Source of the DNA: CAZDKK01 sp964506245
GTDB lineage: Bacteria; Eisenbacteria; RBG-16-71-46; CAIMUX01; WJJG01
Direction: 5' to 3'
Assembly: GCA_964506245.1 (NCBI GenBank)
Contig: CAZDKK010000005.1
Location: forward strand, 65,610-129,609
Length of the DNA: 64,000 bases
Shown in pieces: positions 52,101 through 61,969 of the stretch. The notes under the pieces are model-generated. The model did no database searches and was not told the DNA's origin. It saw nothing but the letters and a program-made list of their open reading frames with translations. The position numbers were made by a program, and so were the translations under genes. Every line of letters begins with the position of its first letter. Position 1 is the first letter of the stretch.

Positions 52101-52955
52101 ATGAAGGCGCTCATGGTCGCTGTGGTTGCCTGCTCGCTACTTGCATCTGGATCGCACGCTGGAGCGCGGAACGTGGTCTTCTTCGAAGAGCAATTCAACG
52201 GAGCGGCTCTGGATCCCTCTGTGTGGCGCACGGAGATCCTGACCAGCGGCGTCAGGTGGTGCGATGCGAATTCGGGGGCATGGCAAGGCCCCGGACAGTG
52301 GATCGAGGAGGGTTCCCCCTGCCACGGTGTTGCCGCCTACTCCCCCTACGGCACAGCGATCCTGTCGGAGGGCATGGTGCATCTGGCCACGACCACGGGA
52401 CAGGCATGTTCTTATCTGGTTTCGAGGCTGCCCGGGCCGACTCCGGCCTTCCCCGCGTCGGGTGACTTCACGTTGCGCGTCAGGTTGCGCTTCGATGAGA
52501 TCACCCTGTGGGGCGCCCATCTCGTAACGCTCGACACGCCGAGCACGGAGCCAGTCGGGTCCAGTGCCGTTGGACAGACCGACGACGTCCTGTTGGAGAT
52601 CTCCGGCGACGGATCTGCAGGCTTCATACTCTGCTCGGCCCTCGATGGCTCGTTTGGGCCAGTTGCATACGTACCATCGGCGTCCGAGCTGCACGAGTTC
52701 GACCTGGACTGCGCGGGAACTTCGTTCACGATTCGGGCTGACGGTCAGGTCGTCTACGGCCCCGTCACGAGCACGTTGAGGCCGACGGCTGTCTTCATGG
52801 GAAGCCCGGTGCTGGCGTATTGGTATCCCACGGACTATGGCTGCCTCAGCGTCGACAACATCCGAGTGGAAGTCCCAGATCCTGTTCCCGTGGAGAAGGG
52901 GACCTGGGGCTCGATCAAGGCGCTGTACCGGGGCGCATCCTGCGCTTCACCGTGA
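52101..52955 (+). CDS. Secreted LamG/concanavalin-like protein with WG-IK-YR tail
   Basis: A 284-residue paralogue of the protein at 29505-30356. A signal peptide (about 1-22) leads to V-V-F-F-E-E-Q-F-N-G-A-A-L-D-P-S-V-W, T-E-I-L-T-S-G-V-R-W-C-D, S-P-Y-G-T-A-I-L-S-E and S-G-D-F-T-L-R-V-R-L-R-F, all aligned between the two. Catalytic motifs of GH16 are absent, so it is likely a binding protein. The end reads T-W-G-S-I-K-A-L-Y-R-G-A-S-C followed by A-S-P, the second instance of the shared tail. AGGAG precedes the ATG at 52101. The paralogues are 22 kb apart on opposite strands. Confidence 0.75.
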   Translation: MKALMVAVVACSLLASGSHAGARNVVFFEEQFNGAALDPSVWRTEILTSGVRWCDANSGAWQGPGQWIEEGSPCHGVAAYSPYGTAILSEGMVHLATTTGQACSYLVSRLPGPTPAFPASGDFTLRVRLRFDEITLWGAHLVTLDTPSTEPVGSSAVGQTDDVLLEISGDGSAGFILCSALDGSFGPVAYVPSASELHEFDLDCAGTSFTIRADGQVVYGPVTSTLRPTAVFMGSPVLAYWYPTDYGCLSVDNIRVEVPDPVPVEKGTWGSIKALYRGASCASP

Positions 52956-53214
52956 CCGCCGACCCAACTGCGGAATGGACGGCTCAGCAGATCGCCATGG
53001 CATTCCCGCGGGGCGAGGCGCCGCGCTTTCGCAGCAGGCTCCCGGTCTTGGGGGTAGCCGGGTTCCCCTGTCACGCAGAGAGTCCTGCCCGGGGAGCCAA
53101 CCCGTTTCCGCCTGGAGGCGAGCCTCAGAGACGGTGACGGAGGCCCCGGCTGGCAAGCGGTCGGGGCGTGTGCTTGTGTCGCGGGGGCAGCGCATGACGC
53201 GGCTGGCTACCTTC

Positions 53215-54564
53215 TCAACGGGATTTCCTACGGACCTTGCTTTGCCCGTCGGGAGTAAGCGAAGCCACCCGGTCGACCCGGCCACGGCCATCCCGCTCGA
53301 ACCGGAAGCGCAACTCGCCGTAGTCCTCGAATCCGAACAGGTCCTTCCCCATCGGAATCAGCGGGTACGTCGCCTCGTCGCTCATGTAGAGCAGGATGTC
53401 TCCCGCACCAATCGAGAACGACCGGCCCTCGTACTCACCCGCATAGGCGGCCAATTGCGCTCGCGTGATCTCCATTGGGTGCAGGATGGCCTCGAATCCT
53501 GTTCTCTCCCACTCGATGCGATGCTTGGCCTCGTCTCCATCAGCATGCGCGAGGAGTGTGTCCGTCGCCGCCTTGTAGCCGGCCTCCAACGCCTGACGAG
53601 CCGGTACCTCAAGGTCGGGGGCCACGCCGACCGCCTCCCAACTCGTGCCGGTGACGTGGTTGATGGACTTGGCGTTCGCGACCATCATCGCAACCGCCAT
53701 ATCTCTCCGGACCATCCGAACGAACTCGACCGGATGACCTCCACCCTTGGAACGCTCGCCCACGATCGTTGCGCGGCCCGCGTGCTTGAGTCCGTACGCA
53801 AAGTCCTCCGCAGCCGAAAACGTGCGGCCGCTGATCAGGATGAAGAGAGGTACGTGGCTCAGGGACGGCCCAGGGAGGTACTCCGGCGTCCATCCCTGCG
53901 CAGTCTCTCCAGAGGCCCTTTCCCACACGTCATTGAGGCGCGTTGATTCGCCGAAGAAATAGCCGCTGATCAAGTTCACGAGTCCAGCACCTCCGCCGTT
54001 CCAGCGCAGATCGATGATGAGCGCATCGACCGAGCCGACGGCGTTCATTACGGCGATCGCTGTCGGGCCGCCCAGCGCCGGGTGCGCGAACTCGTCAATC
54101 CGGAGATAGCCGACGTTGTTGGGGAGAATCTCGATCTTCCTGAATCCGTAGTTCGACCGTCTCAGACGCACCACGTACGCTGTGTCGGCCGGCGTGAAAT
54201 CCACATCGTCCTTCTTCAGATCCTCGAGGCGTTCGGGCCACAACCGCATGTGCTTGTCATTGGACGCGGTGCGAAGATCCTGCTCGAGGGCCTGCAGATA
54301 GGCACCCGCGTCGTCCAGTCCGCTGTAGGCCCCGGCCGCGGCCTTCGCCCGGATCTTGTCGACGATGATCCCGGCGAGGTCGGGGTCGACATATCGAGCG
54401 TTCAACGTCTCGCAGACCCAGTTCAGAATCTCGGTTCGTCCGGTGGCGTCAACCTGCGGAGGAAAGTTGTCTTCTGCCGCGGCTGGGGTGGCGATGCCGA
54501 ATCCTGTGCCGGCAAGCCATACGGCGGTGAGGAGTACCTCCAGGCCGATCCATCGTGGGAACAT
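53215..54564 (-). CDS. Secreted S41-family (C-terminal processing/tricorn-like) peptidase
   Basis: A 449-residue protein with a signal peptide (about 1-30, ending T-P-A-A-A). An S41 N-terminal helical domain (about 38-110) follows. The peptidase core (about 150-330) has V-G-Y-L-R-I-D-E-F, L-I-I-D-L-R-W-N-G-G-G, S-G-R-T-F-S-A-A-E-D-F-A (catalytic Ser) and V-G-E-R-S-K-G-G-G. A PDZ domain is not evident, so it is closer to the IRBP-like subgroup. The C-terminal 90 residues form a small beta domain (Y-A-G-E-Y-E-G-R-S-F). It is periplasmic or surface-located; substrate unknown. The start at 54564 was chosen by its signal peptide and GGAG site. Confidence 0.82.
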   Translation of the reverse strand: MFPRWIGLEVLLTAVWLAGTGFGIATPAAAEDNFPPQVDATGRTEILNWVCETLNARYVDPDLAGIIVDKIRAKAAAGAYSGLDDAGAYLQALEQDLRTASNDKHMRLWPERLEDLKKDDVDFTPADTAYVVRLRRSNYGFRKIEILPNNVGYLRIDEFAHPALGGPTAIAVMNAVGSVDALIIDLRWNGGGAGLVNLISGYFFGESTRLNDVWERASGETAQGWTPEYLPGPSLSHVPLFILISGRTFSAAEDFAYGLKHAGRATIVGERSKGGGHPVEFVRMVRRDMAVAMMVANAKSINHVTGTSWEAVGVAPDLEVPARQALEAGYKAATDTLLAHADGDEAKHRIEWERTGFEAILHPMEITRAQLAAYAGEYEGRSFSIGAGDILLYMSDEATYPLIPMGKDLFGFEDYGELRFRFERDGRGRVDRVASLTPDGQSKVRRKSR

Positions 54565-54949
54565 TGCCGATTCTCCATTGCTGATGCTGGCCCCCGGGTA
54601 GATTCCTGCCCACTTCCGTAGCACCGCCAAGGAGCCGTGGGTTCCGTGTCGCAGGGACTTGCCCATGGCGGCCGAGAACAGAGCATACGGGATTCCCGGC
54701 CGCGGGGCACGGACATGAGCGGCCGGTTGCCCCTGCCCAAGACCCCATCCTCCCAGCCGATGGCCACAGATTCGGATGAGGAGCTGGGCTCCAGCGGCGG
54801 TGTCGGGCGCGAGGGGCACGGAGAGCCTCTCACGATCCGTCTCGTCGTGGTATGGTCCAGCCGTTGCGCCACGGTCGTGAGCAGGCAATGGAGGGCGCTG
54901 CCCCCCGGCCCCGCCCGTGAAGGCGGCGGAGGACAAGGAGAGTCCGGTC

Positions 54950-57400
54950 ATGCACAGATCTCTGATCGCGATCACCCTGTCGGTGTCGGCCCTGGTCGCA
55001 GGTCCCGGCGCGACCGCGGTCGAGATCCCCTCCCTGGCAGGGTTCGCCGACGAGGGGACCTACCGCTTCTACCTGAACGAGGAAGTCCTCGTGACCCAGG
55101 ACTTCAAGTGGGAGACCTCCGGCGCGTACGAGGGGCACTACACCATGTCGATGGCGAGTCAGACTGTCTCGACGACGATGCGGATCACGGTCGGGGCGGG
55201 GGGCGTCTGGGACCGGATCGAGATGGAGACCCCCCAAGGTCCCGTCACCGTCGTGCGGGAGGATTCCACTGCCCGGATGACCCACGAGAAGGACACGACC
55301 ACGACGCAGCTGCGGAACGGCACGCTCCTCTTCGAGAACTTCAACCCGCCGCTGATGAGCGCCGTCGTTAAGGCGTACGATCCGGCCACAGGCGGGAAAC
55401 AGACGATCCCGCTCTATATCGTTCCCGCGATCGTGCTGGATGCGACCATCGAGCGGCTCGACAGCGTGGAGCGCTCGATCGCCGGCAAGGACCTGACGCT
55501 GGACCGCTATCTGCTCGGCATCCCCGGGGTCGACGTCTACCTGTTCGTCGACGACCAGGGGCGGGTGGTCTTCGGGGACGTGCCGTCTCAACACGGGGCC
55601 TACGTCCGTGACGGGTACGAGACGCTGATGAAGCCGGAGGCGGTTGACCCGCTCCTCTCCAAGCCGGAGTTTGAGGTCGACGTCGAATCGAACGTGCAGA
55701 TCCCGATGCGCGACGGCATCGCCCTCGCGACCGACCTCTACCGCCCGCGCGCCGAGGGCAAGTACCCCGTCGTCCTGGTGCGGACCCCCTACAAGAAGGA
55801 AATGAACGAGCTGCAGGGGCGCTTCTACGCGCGCCGGGGATATCTGTACGCGGTGCAGGATGTCCGCGGTCGGTTCTCCTCCCCCGGCGAGTGGGAGCCG
55901 TTCGTGAACGAGGCGAATGACGGGTATGACACGATCGAGTGGCTCGGGACCCAGCCGTGGTCCTCGGGCCGCGTCGGGATGATCGGCGCCTCCTATCTGG
56001 GCTGGGTCCAGTGGTGGGCCGCCAAGGACCGACCCCGGCACCTCACGACGATCATCCCCAACGTCTCTCCCCCTGACCCGTACTTCAACATCCCGTACGA
56101 GTATGGCTGCTTCTTCCTCCTCGGCGCCATCTGGTGGGCCGACGTGCTCGAGGCCGAGGCGACGGGCGACCTCTCCGGCAAGGCGATGCAGGAGATCGAC
56201 GAGAAGAAGTACGCGCGGATCCTGAGGGACCTGCCGGTGGTCGGGCTCGACGAGAAGATCCTCGGTAAGGAGAACCACTACTGGCGAACCTGGATTGCGC
56301 ACCCGGACAACGACGAGTACTGGGAGCGCGCGAGCTTCCTCGATCACCTGAAGACCCTCGGCATCCCGGTCTTCCACCAGTCGGGCTGGTTCGACGGCGA
56401 CGGCATCGGATCGAAGCTCAACTACCTCAGGATGCGCGCCCACGGACACGCGCACCAGAAGCTCGTGCTCGGCCCGTGGGGGCACACCGATCAGGCGACG
56501 CGGCGAATCGGCGACCGGGACTTCGGCCCCGCGGCCATCATGGATCTCCAGCGCGACTACCTCCGCTGGCTGGACCGCTGGCTCAAGGGGATCGACAACG
56601 GGATCGAGCGGGAACCGCTCGTGAAGGTCTTCGTCATGGGGTCGAACCGCTGGCTCGAGGGGGAGACCTATCCGTTGCCGGAGACCCAGATGACGAAGCT
56701 CTACCTCACGAGCGCCGGGAATGCGAACACGTCGAGCGGCGACGGCCAGCTCGCCTTCACCATGCCCTCCACCGGAACGCCGCCGGACCGCTATGTCTAC
56801 GATCCGGCCGATCCGACCCCGAGTCCGCGCGTGCCAGTGCATCCCGACGAGATGGATCCCTCCAAGGACGACCAGCCCAGCGAGTACTCCATCGAGGAGC
56901 TGCGGACGTTCCACAAGGCCTACCACGCGAAGGTCAACGCTGAACGCAAGGACATCCTGGTGTACGACACGGAGCCGCTCGTCGAGCCCCTGACGCTGGC
57001 GGGACCCGTTTCGGCCGTCCTCTACGCCGCTTCCTCGGCCAAGGACACCGACTGGTTCGTCCGACTCTCGGAGGTCGTGGCCGACGGCACGATCTTCCAG
57101 CTCGTCGAGGGAAAGATCCGCGCCCGCTACCGCAGCTCCTTCCGGAAGCCCGAACTGCTGCGCCCCGGCGAGATCTGCGAGTACCAGCTCGACCTGTGGC
57201 AAACGGGCATCACGGTTCCGGCCGGAGCTAAGCTGAGGGTCGAGGTCGCCTCGGCCTCGTTCCCCATGTTCAGCCGCAATCTGAACACCGGGGGGCACAA
57301 CGAGACGGAGAGCGAGTTCGTCGCGGCCGAGCAGACGATCTACCACGACGCCGAGCATCCGTCGCACCTGGTGCTGCCGGTGATTCCAGCACAGCCCTGA
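54950..57400 (+). CDS. CocE/NonD-type X-Pro dipeptidyl-peptidase (S15) hydrolase with extra N-terminal domain
   Basis: An 816-residue protein with a signal peptide (about 1-24). The first 235 residues form a beta-rich domain not usual for the family. An alpha/beta hydrolase follows, beginning V-Q-I-P-M-R-D-G-I-A-L-A-T-D-L-Y-R-P, with the nucleophile elbow M-I-G-A-S-Y-L-G (Ser about 347) and H-x-G-W-F-D-G-D-G (Asp). The catalytic His is probably in P-W-G-H-T. The C-terminal jelly-roll (about 590-810) contains P-G-E-I-C-E-Y-Q-L-D-L-W and is diagnostic of the S15/CocE group. It would hydrolyse esters, amides or N-acyl bonds outside the cytoplasm. AGGAG precedes ATG 54950. It is divergent from the S41 peptidase. 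Confidence 0.87.
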   Translation: MHRSLIAITLSVSALVAGPGATAVEIPSLAGFADEGTYRFYLNEEVLVTQDFKWETSGAYEGHYTMSMASQTVSTTMRITVGAGGVWDRIEMETPQGPVTVVREDSTARMTHEKDTTTTQLRNGTLLFENFNPPLMSAVVKAYDPATGGKQTIPLYIVPAIVLDATIERLDSVERSIAGKDLTLDRYLLGIPGVDVYLFVDDQGRVVFGDVPSQHGAYVRDGYETLMKPEAVDPLLSKPEFEVDVESNVQIPMRDGIALATDLYRPRAEGKYPVVLVRTPYKKEMNELQGRFYARRGYLYAVQDVRGRFSSPGEWEPFVNEANDGYDTIEWLGTQPWSSGRVGMIGASYLGWVQWWAAKDRPRHLTTIIPNVSPPDPYFNIPYEYGCFFLLGAIWWADVLEAEATGDLSGKAMQEIDEKKYARILRDLPVVGLDEKILGKENHYWRTWIAHPDNDEYWERASFLDHLKTLGIPVFHQSGWFDGDGIGSKLNYLRMRAHGHAHQKLVLGPWGHTDQATRRIGDRDFGPAAIMDLQRDYLRWLDRWLKGIDNGIEREPLVKVFVMGSNRWLEGETYPLPETQMTKLYLTSAGNANTSSGDGQLAFTMPSTGTPPDRYVYDPADPTPSPRVPVHPDEMDPSKDDQPSEYSIEELRTFHKAYHAKVNAERKDILVYDTEPLVEPLTLAGPVSAVLYAASSAKDTDWFVRLSEVVADGTIFQLVEGKIRARYRSSFRKPELLRPGEICEYQLDLWQTGITVPAGAKLRVEVASASFPMFSRNLNTGGHNETESEFVAAEQTIYHDAEHPSHLVLPVIPAQP

Positions 57401-57634
57401 CCTGGGTCCCGAGGATCCCGTCCGGGGCCATGACCGATCCGGGGATCCATGTCCCTTGCATCACAGCCGCACCAAGCGGGGGCTGCCGGGGTATCCGAAA
57501 GGGGTCGCCTTGGTGAAGCCCGCGGATGATAATGCCAGTGGGGCCCGCCTCTGGAAGATCAGCGACGCGCTGACCAAGGTGAGATGCGAACTGCCGGGAG
57601 CATAGGCAGCCGACCCATAGCAGAGGAGGTTTCC

Positions 57635-58318
57635 ATGCCCGAGGACCATTCCCTCCCACGACCCGGACTGACGCGCCGGGAGTTCATGCAGCGCGTCGCC
57701 ATCGGAAGCAGCTCCTTGGTTCTTGGCACTGGCTGGGGCGTATTCTCCGTCGCCCGTGCGGCGGACGATGCCGAATACACCATGATTCTGGTCGACTACA
57801 GCAAGTGCACCGGCTGTCGGACCTGTGAGACGGTGTGTTCCGCGCACAATCACCCCGACCTGGTCGGCGGCGAGTGGCTGAATGGCACGGGCAATCCCCA
57901 TCTCGCGAACATCAAGGTCTACCCCTTCAATCCGGAGCTCGATGTGCCGACGGTCTGCGCCATGTGCCCCGACAATCCGTGCATCGCTGCCTGCCCGGTC
58001 GACCCCGACCCGGCCACCGGGCACCGAGCTCTCTACCGGGATGGTAGAACCGGGGTGATCACCAACGATCCTGACCGCTGTATCGGCTGCGGGGGCTGCG
58101 CCGCGGCGTGCCGTGTTGGGGTCATTGTGCCGCATCCGCAGACCAGCCGGCCCGAGCGGATGTGCACGCTCTGCGGCGGCAACCCCCAGTGTGTGCAGCA
58201 GTGCCCCTTCGGCGCGCTCTCCCACGTCACGGTCGATACGAGCGCGAGATTCTACGGCCTCCGGCCCGAGCAGGTCGCTGCCATCTTGCACGAAGCGTGG
58301 TATGGGGATCGGAACTGA
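57635..58318 (+). CDS. Tat-signal four-cluster [4Fe-4S] ferredoxin subunit
   Basis: A 227-residue protein. It has a twin-arginine signal (L-T-R-R-E-F-M-Q-R-V-A-I-G-S-S) to about residue 43. Sixteen cysteines then sit in four groups: C-T-G-C-R-T-C-E-T-V-C, C-A-M-C-P-D-N-P-C-I-A-A-C-P, C-I-G-C-G-G-C-A-A-A-C and C-T-L-C then C-V-Q-Q-C-P. This is the DmsB/HybA-type electron-transfer subunit with four [4Fe-4S] clusters. GAGGAGG precedes the ATG. Only 19 nt separate it from the aldehyde ferredoxin oxidoreductase, so the two probably form one complex. The Tat signal predicts a periplasmic complex, or membrane attachment with the signal kept as an anchor. Confidence 0.87.
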   Translation: MPEDHSLPRPGLTRREFMQRVAIGSSSLVLGTGWGVFSVARAADDAEYTMILVDYSKCTGCRTCETVCSAHNHPDLVGGEWLNGTGNPHLANIKVYPFNPELDVPTVCAMCPDNPCIAACPVDPDPATGHRALYRDGRTGVITNDPDRCIGCGGCAAACRVGVIVPHPQTSRPERMCTLCGGNPQCVQQCPFGALSHVTVDTSARFYGLRPEQVAAILHEAWYGDRN

Positions 58319-58337
58319 TCGGCGCGGGAGGGATGTC

Positions 58338-60158
58338 ATGAGCCAGAGCAAAGCCGGCTATTGCGGCGTCATCTTGGATGTCGATCTAAGCTCGGGAAGA
58401 ATAGAGAAGAAGACGGTAGCTCCAGAGACTTTGACCGCATTCGTCGGAGGACGCGGCCTGGGGATCAAGCTCCTCTGGGACCGGCTACGCGACAAGCCCG
58501 GGACCGATCCACTCGGTCCCGCTAACCCGCTGATCTTCATGGCGGGGCCTTTCTCGGGCTTCCCGGCACCCTCTTCCTCGCGAACGTGCGTCGTGACCAA
58601 GTCCCCGCACACCTCGCCCCTGCGATCGCAGTACGCCCACGCCTCGACGTTGAGCTACGCCAACATGGGCGGATTCTTCGGTCCCGAACTCCGCTTCGCC
58701 GGTTACGACGGCCTCGTGGTCACGGGCCAGGCCTCCTCTCCTGTCTATCTTCGCATCGACGACCAGGAGGTCGAGCTGCGCGACGCCCGGAGGTTCTGGG
58801 GCCTGGGCACCGACCGGTTCGACCAGGAATTCACCGTAGAACTAGGGGATCCGCGGTTCCGGTCCTGCTACATCGGACCGGCTGGCGAGAACCTCGTGGA
58901 GTACGCCTGCATCATGAACACCGCTGCTCGGGCGGCCGGTCGTGGCGGCACCGGGTGCGTCATGGGAAGCAAGAAGCTCAAGGCGGTGGCGGTGAGAGGG
59001 ACCGGTCAGCCGCGCGTGGGGAATCAGAAGCGGTTCCTGGAGGCGCTCGCGGAAGTACGCCAGAGCTTCAGAGATCCGCAGATCTATGAAAGATGGCGCG
59101 CGGCCGGGACGGCTGCGGGCCTGGAGTACCTATCGGCACTCGGGATCATGGCGGTCAAGAACTTCCGGGAAGGCACCTTCACGGAAGTCGGCCAGATCGG
59201 GGCCACGGCCGCCAGGAAGCACTGGGTCCGCTCCTCCGCCTGCTACTGCTGCCCGTTGGCCTGCAAGAAGAGCGGTCGAACCACGGACAGCCCCTACGCC
59301 AGCTTGATCCACGACGGTCCGGAGTACGAAACCGGCACCATGCTGGGCGCCAATCTCATGATCGCGGACCTCCCGGGGATCCTCAAGGCCATCTACATCG
59401 CCGACGATTACGGCCTCGACATCATCTCGCTCGGCAACACGATCGGCTTTCTGATGGAGGCGCATGAGAGGGGACTCATCGACACCGCCTTTCTGGATGG
59501 GATCGACTTGCGCTGGGGCAATGTGGACGCAACCCTCGCGACGATTCACCGCATCGCCGCGAGAGAGGGGATCGGCGACCTTGCCTCCCGCGGCGTCAAG
59601 GCCCTGGCGGCGGAGATCGGGCAGGAGTCCCACAAGTTCGCCATGCATGTCAAAGGCCATGAGCTAGCGGCCCACAACGTGCATGCCAATCCGCCGCGCG
59701 CGCTCTGCTATGCCACGGCCAACCGCGGCGCATGCCACCTCAACGGATCGCACGTCGGGGAGCAGAACATGATTGCCCTGGCGGACTCCATCGGTGTCTG
59801 TCTCTTCGCCATGGGCGGCTATGGCCAGGATGGCGCGCTCCTCGGGAAGCTGATGTACGGCATCACGGGAGAGGACCCCACCCCGGCACTGCAATCGGCC
59901 GGCGAACGCATCTATAACCTTGAGAAGCTCTTCAACTACCGTGAAGGATTCACCCGGGCAGATGACATCGTCCCGGACAGATTCTTCGAAGAACCTCTGA
60001 CGGTCGGCGAGAAGCAGGGCGCGGTGCTCACGCGCGATCAATTCAAGACCATGATGGACGAGTTCTACGAGACGCGCGATTGGGATCCCAGCACGACCCA
60101 GCCGAACCAGTCGAAGCTGGACTCCCTGGGGTTAGTCGGGGCCGAGTATCGCATCTGA
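58338..60158 (+). CDS. Aldehyde ferredoxin oxidoreductase-family tungsten enzyme
   Basis: A 606-residue protein with the AOR layout. The N-terminal domain (about 1-205) has F-V-G-G-R-G-L-G-I-K-L-L and A-R-A-A-G-R-G-G-T-G-C-V-M-G-S-K-K-L-K. The cluster site C-Y-C-C-P-L-A-C (CX2CX3C, about 301-308) is followed by the later Cys in D-S-I-G-V-C-L-F. These bind one [4Fe-4S] next to the bis-pterin tungsten cofactor. Expected chemistry is two-electron aldehyde/acid interconversion, with the upstream ferredoxin as electron partner. No export signal is present, although the partner has one, so co-export by hitchhiking is possible. GGGAGGG precedes the ATG. No molybdopterin biosynthesis genes are nearby. 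Confidence 0.88.
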   Translation: MSQSKAGYCGVILDVDLSSGRIEKKTVAPETLTAFVGGRGLGIKLLWDRLRDKPGTDPLGPANPLIFMAGPFSGFPAPSSSRTCVVTKSPHTSPLRSQYAHASTLSYANMGGFFGPELRFAGYDGLVVTGQASSPVYLRIDDQEVELRDARRFWGLGTDRFDQEFTVELGDPRFRSCYIGPAGENLVEYACIMNTAARAAGRGGTGCVMGSKKLKAVAVRGTGQPRVGNQKRFLEALAEVRQSFRDPQIYERWRAAGTAAGLEYLSALGIMAVKNFREGTFTEVGQIGATAARKHWVRSSACYCCPLACKKSGRTTDSPYASLIHDGPEYETGTMLGANLMIADLPGILKAIYIADDYGLDIISLGNTIGFLMEAHERGLIDTAFLDGIDLRWGNVDATLATIHRIAAREGIGDLASRGVKALAAEIGQESHKFAMHVKGHELAAHNVHANPPRALCYATANRGACHLNGSHVGEQNMIALADSIGVCLFAMGGYGQDGALLGKLMYGITGEDPTPALQSAGERIYNLEKLFNYREGFTRADDIVPDRFFEEPLTVGEKQGAVLTRDQFKTMMDEFYETRDWDPSTTQPNQSKLDSLGLVGAEYRI

Positions 60159-60192
60159 GTTGGGATGTCGGGTCGCGTTGAGAGACGGGTCC

Positions 60193-61026
60193 CTATCTCA
60201 TCAGGACAACCATCCGCGTGATGCTGCTACCACCACCCTCCGCCCGCACGAACAGCGCCGAAGCAGGGACCTCTATCCCGCGCGCTGTTCGTCCATCCCA
60301 GCGGAAGTCCGCCTCACCATTGCCGCGGGTGGTCCCGACCAGGCTCCGAAGCAGGCGGCCCTGCGCATCGAAGATGCCGACCGACGCCTCTTCGGCTCTA
60401 TCCCCCGTGACTCGAATCCTCTGGCCGATCCCATAGGGGCTCGGCAGCCGAAGGGAGAGCCGGCTGATCGCCGCGGCGGGTCCAAACGGTCCGACTTCGC
60501 TGGGATTGGGCACGGACGAGTACACCATGTCGTCCAGACAGTAGTGCTGTTGATTGGTGCCCGGCCCCCCCACCACTCTGACAGAGGAAAAGGGCCGATC
60601 AGAGATGAAGCCCCAGAACTCGCCATTGTAGCTGTTGGAAACGGAACCCACATACAGGGAGTCATCCTCGACATAGACTGACAGGCTGTTCCCAGAACCG
60701 CCGGGCCCGCCCAGGGTCCAATCTCCGCCATATCCGGCTGTCTGCGGCTCGAATGTCCAGATCGTCATGGGCTCATTCTGGCTCTGGGAAGCCAAGACAT
60801 CCTGGTAGCATTCGAGCTGTGGATTGATGTGCCCCGATTCGTTGGAGACATAGCTGACACCGGCGTTGAGGAGCGTGTCAGCAAAGTCCTCCGTGAGGAC
60901 CTCCCCGGCCAGAGCGTTCTGCCACTCCAGCTTGTCGGTGTAGATCGTGATCGTCGCCGAGCTGCCAGGGGTCGCCCAATAGGTGATCGGCAATAGGAAG
61001 GCGCCGAATAACGCTGCTTTGCGCAT
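60193..61026 (-). CDS. Secreted protein with FlgD-like C-terminal domain
   Basis: A 277-residue protein with a signal peptide (about 1-24). A beta-rich N-terminal domain (about 25-180) begins I-T-I-Y-T-D-K-L-E-W-Q-N-A-L, the opening often seen in secreted jelly-roll proteins of this type, and includes D-D-M-V-Y-S. The FlgD-like domain (about 200-277) has V-G-I-F-D-A-Q-G-R-L-L-R-S-L and ends R-M-V-V-L-M-R. The family of the body is not otherwise recognised. GGAGGG lies before the ATG at 61026. It is convergent with the AOR gene (34 nt gap) and probably secreted by the same route as the SBBP and LVIVD proteins. Confidence 0.72.
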   Translation of the reverse strand: MRKAALFGAFLLPITYWATPGSSATITIYTDKLEWQNALAGEVLTEDFADTLLNAGVSYVSNESGHINPQLECYQDVLASQSQNEPMTIWTFEPQTAGYGGDWTLGGPGGSGNSLSVYVEDDSLYVGSVSNSYNGEFWGFISDRPFSSVRVVGGPGTNQQHYCLDDMVYSSVPNPSEVGPFGPAAAISRLSLRLPSPYGIGQRIRVTGDRAEEASVGIFDAQGRLLRSLVGTTRGNGEADFRWDGRTARGIEVPASALFVRAEGGGSSITRMVVLMR

Positions 61027-61459
61027 GCATCCCTCCGACGGTGGCCCCTCAGAGCTGGGGCCAACCGATGGTCCCCGTTCGACATTGTCCGGCCAGCTCC
61101 GCCGGACCGTCTTCGTCATCCTAGTAGTGCGCGCCCCGCGGCGTATGATACACCCAACGTCTCGTATTCTGCGAATAGCCCGGGGAGGCGTCATCCGGAC
61201 CGATCGATGCTCTCCCAATCCGGGAGTCGGGTGACGGAAGCTGCGGACGAGGCGGAATGAGGGTCATCCTCGTGAATGGGGAGGATCGTATCACAGGCAG
61301 GGAAAGTGATCGCGCCAGCGGGTGTTCCCCCTCGCTGCCCGGTCCGGTACGGACTTTTCGCGGACTGCGGGGGGCAGATCGGCGGCAGCGGTCTCCCAGG
61401 GGACCGGCGGACCACGCCCGCCCCCCGGGGGACGGAACCCCTGGACCGCAATCGGCCGC

Positions 61460-61969
61460 CTAGCGGCGGAACCCGTCCTTGATCCGCCCCCAGGATGTCG
61501 ACTGCGGGCGCTCTTCTTCCACCGCGGCCATCTCCGTCACCGTGAGGTCGATCGCGGCGCAGGCAGTGCACCAGGTCGTGGAGCGGATCCAGCCCCGATA
61601 GGCGCCCGACGCCAGGCCGGCAGTGTTCACGGTCACCGTCAGCTCCCACGTCATCCAGTCGATCTGCGCTGCCTCGACGGCCATCCAGGGCTCGGCGGCC
61701 TCGAAGCTCACCTCACAGGGCATGGAAGGACCGGCCCCGCTCACGGCTTCGACCCTGAAGATGACCTGCGCAGACGACTCCGGCGGGAGCTGGATCTCCG
61801 CCTGCTCCGGCGTGATGGTCGGCCAGCAGTATGCCGCGCTCCCGCAGGGAACCGCGCAGTCGCCGCACTCCACGCCCGCGCGCATCTGGTGAGGTCGGCT
61901 TCCGCCGTCGCAGGGCGGACGAGGATCGGAGGGGGCCAAGGAGCGCCACCTCCTGGACTCGCGGGCCAC
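61460..61969 (-). pseudogene. Probable 5'-truncated secreted protein with WG-IK-FR tail
   Basis: The frame of up to 169 residues lacks a signal peptide. Credible protein starts near the ATG at 61885 (M-R-A-G-V-E-C-G-D-C), with a Cys cluster (C-G-D-C-A-V-P-C-G). A beta-sandwich-like stretch follows (Q-V-I-F-R-V-E-A-V-S and E-L-T-V-T-V-N-T-A-G-L-A-S-G-A-Y), resembling BACON/Ig-like domains. It ends T-S-W-G-R-I-K-D-G-F-R-R, the third instance of the shared tail. Upstream DNA has no export signal in any frame, so the 5' end seems lost. If instead the ATG at 61885 is used, the protein would be cytoplasmic, which is unlikely for this domain. Confidence 0.5.
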
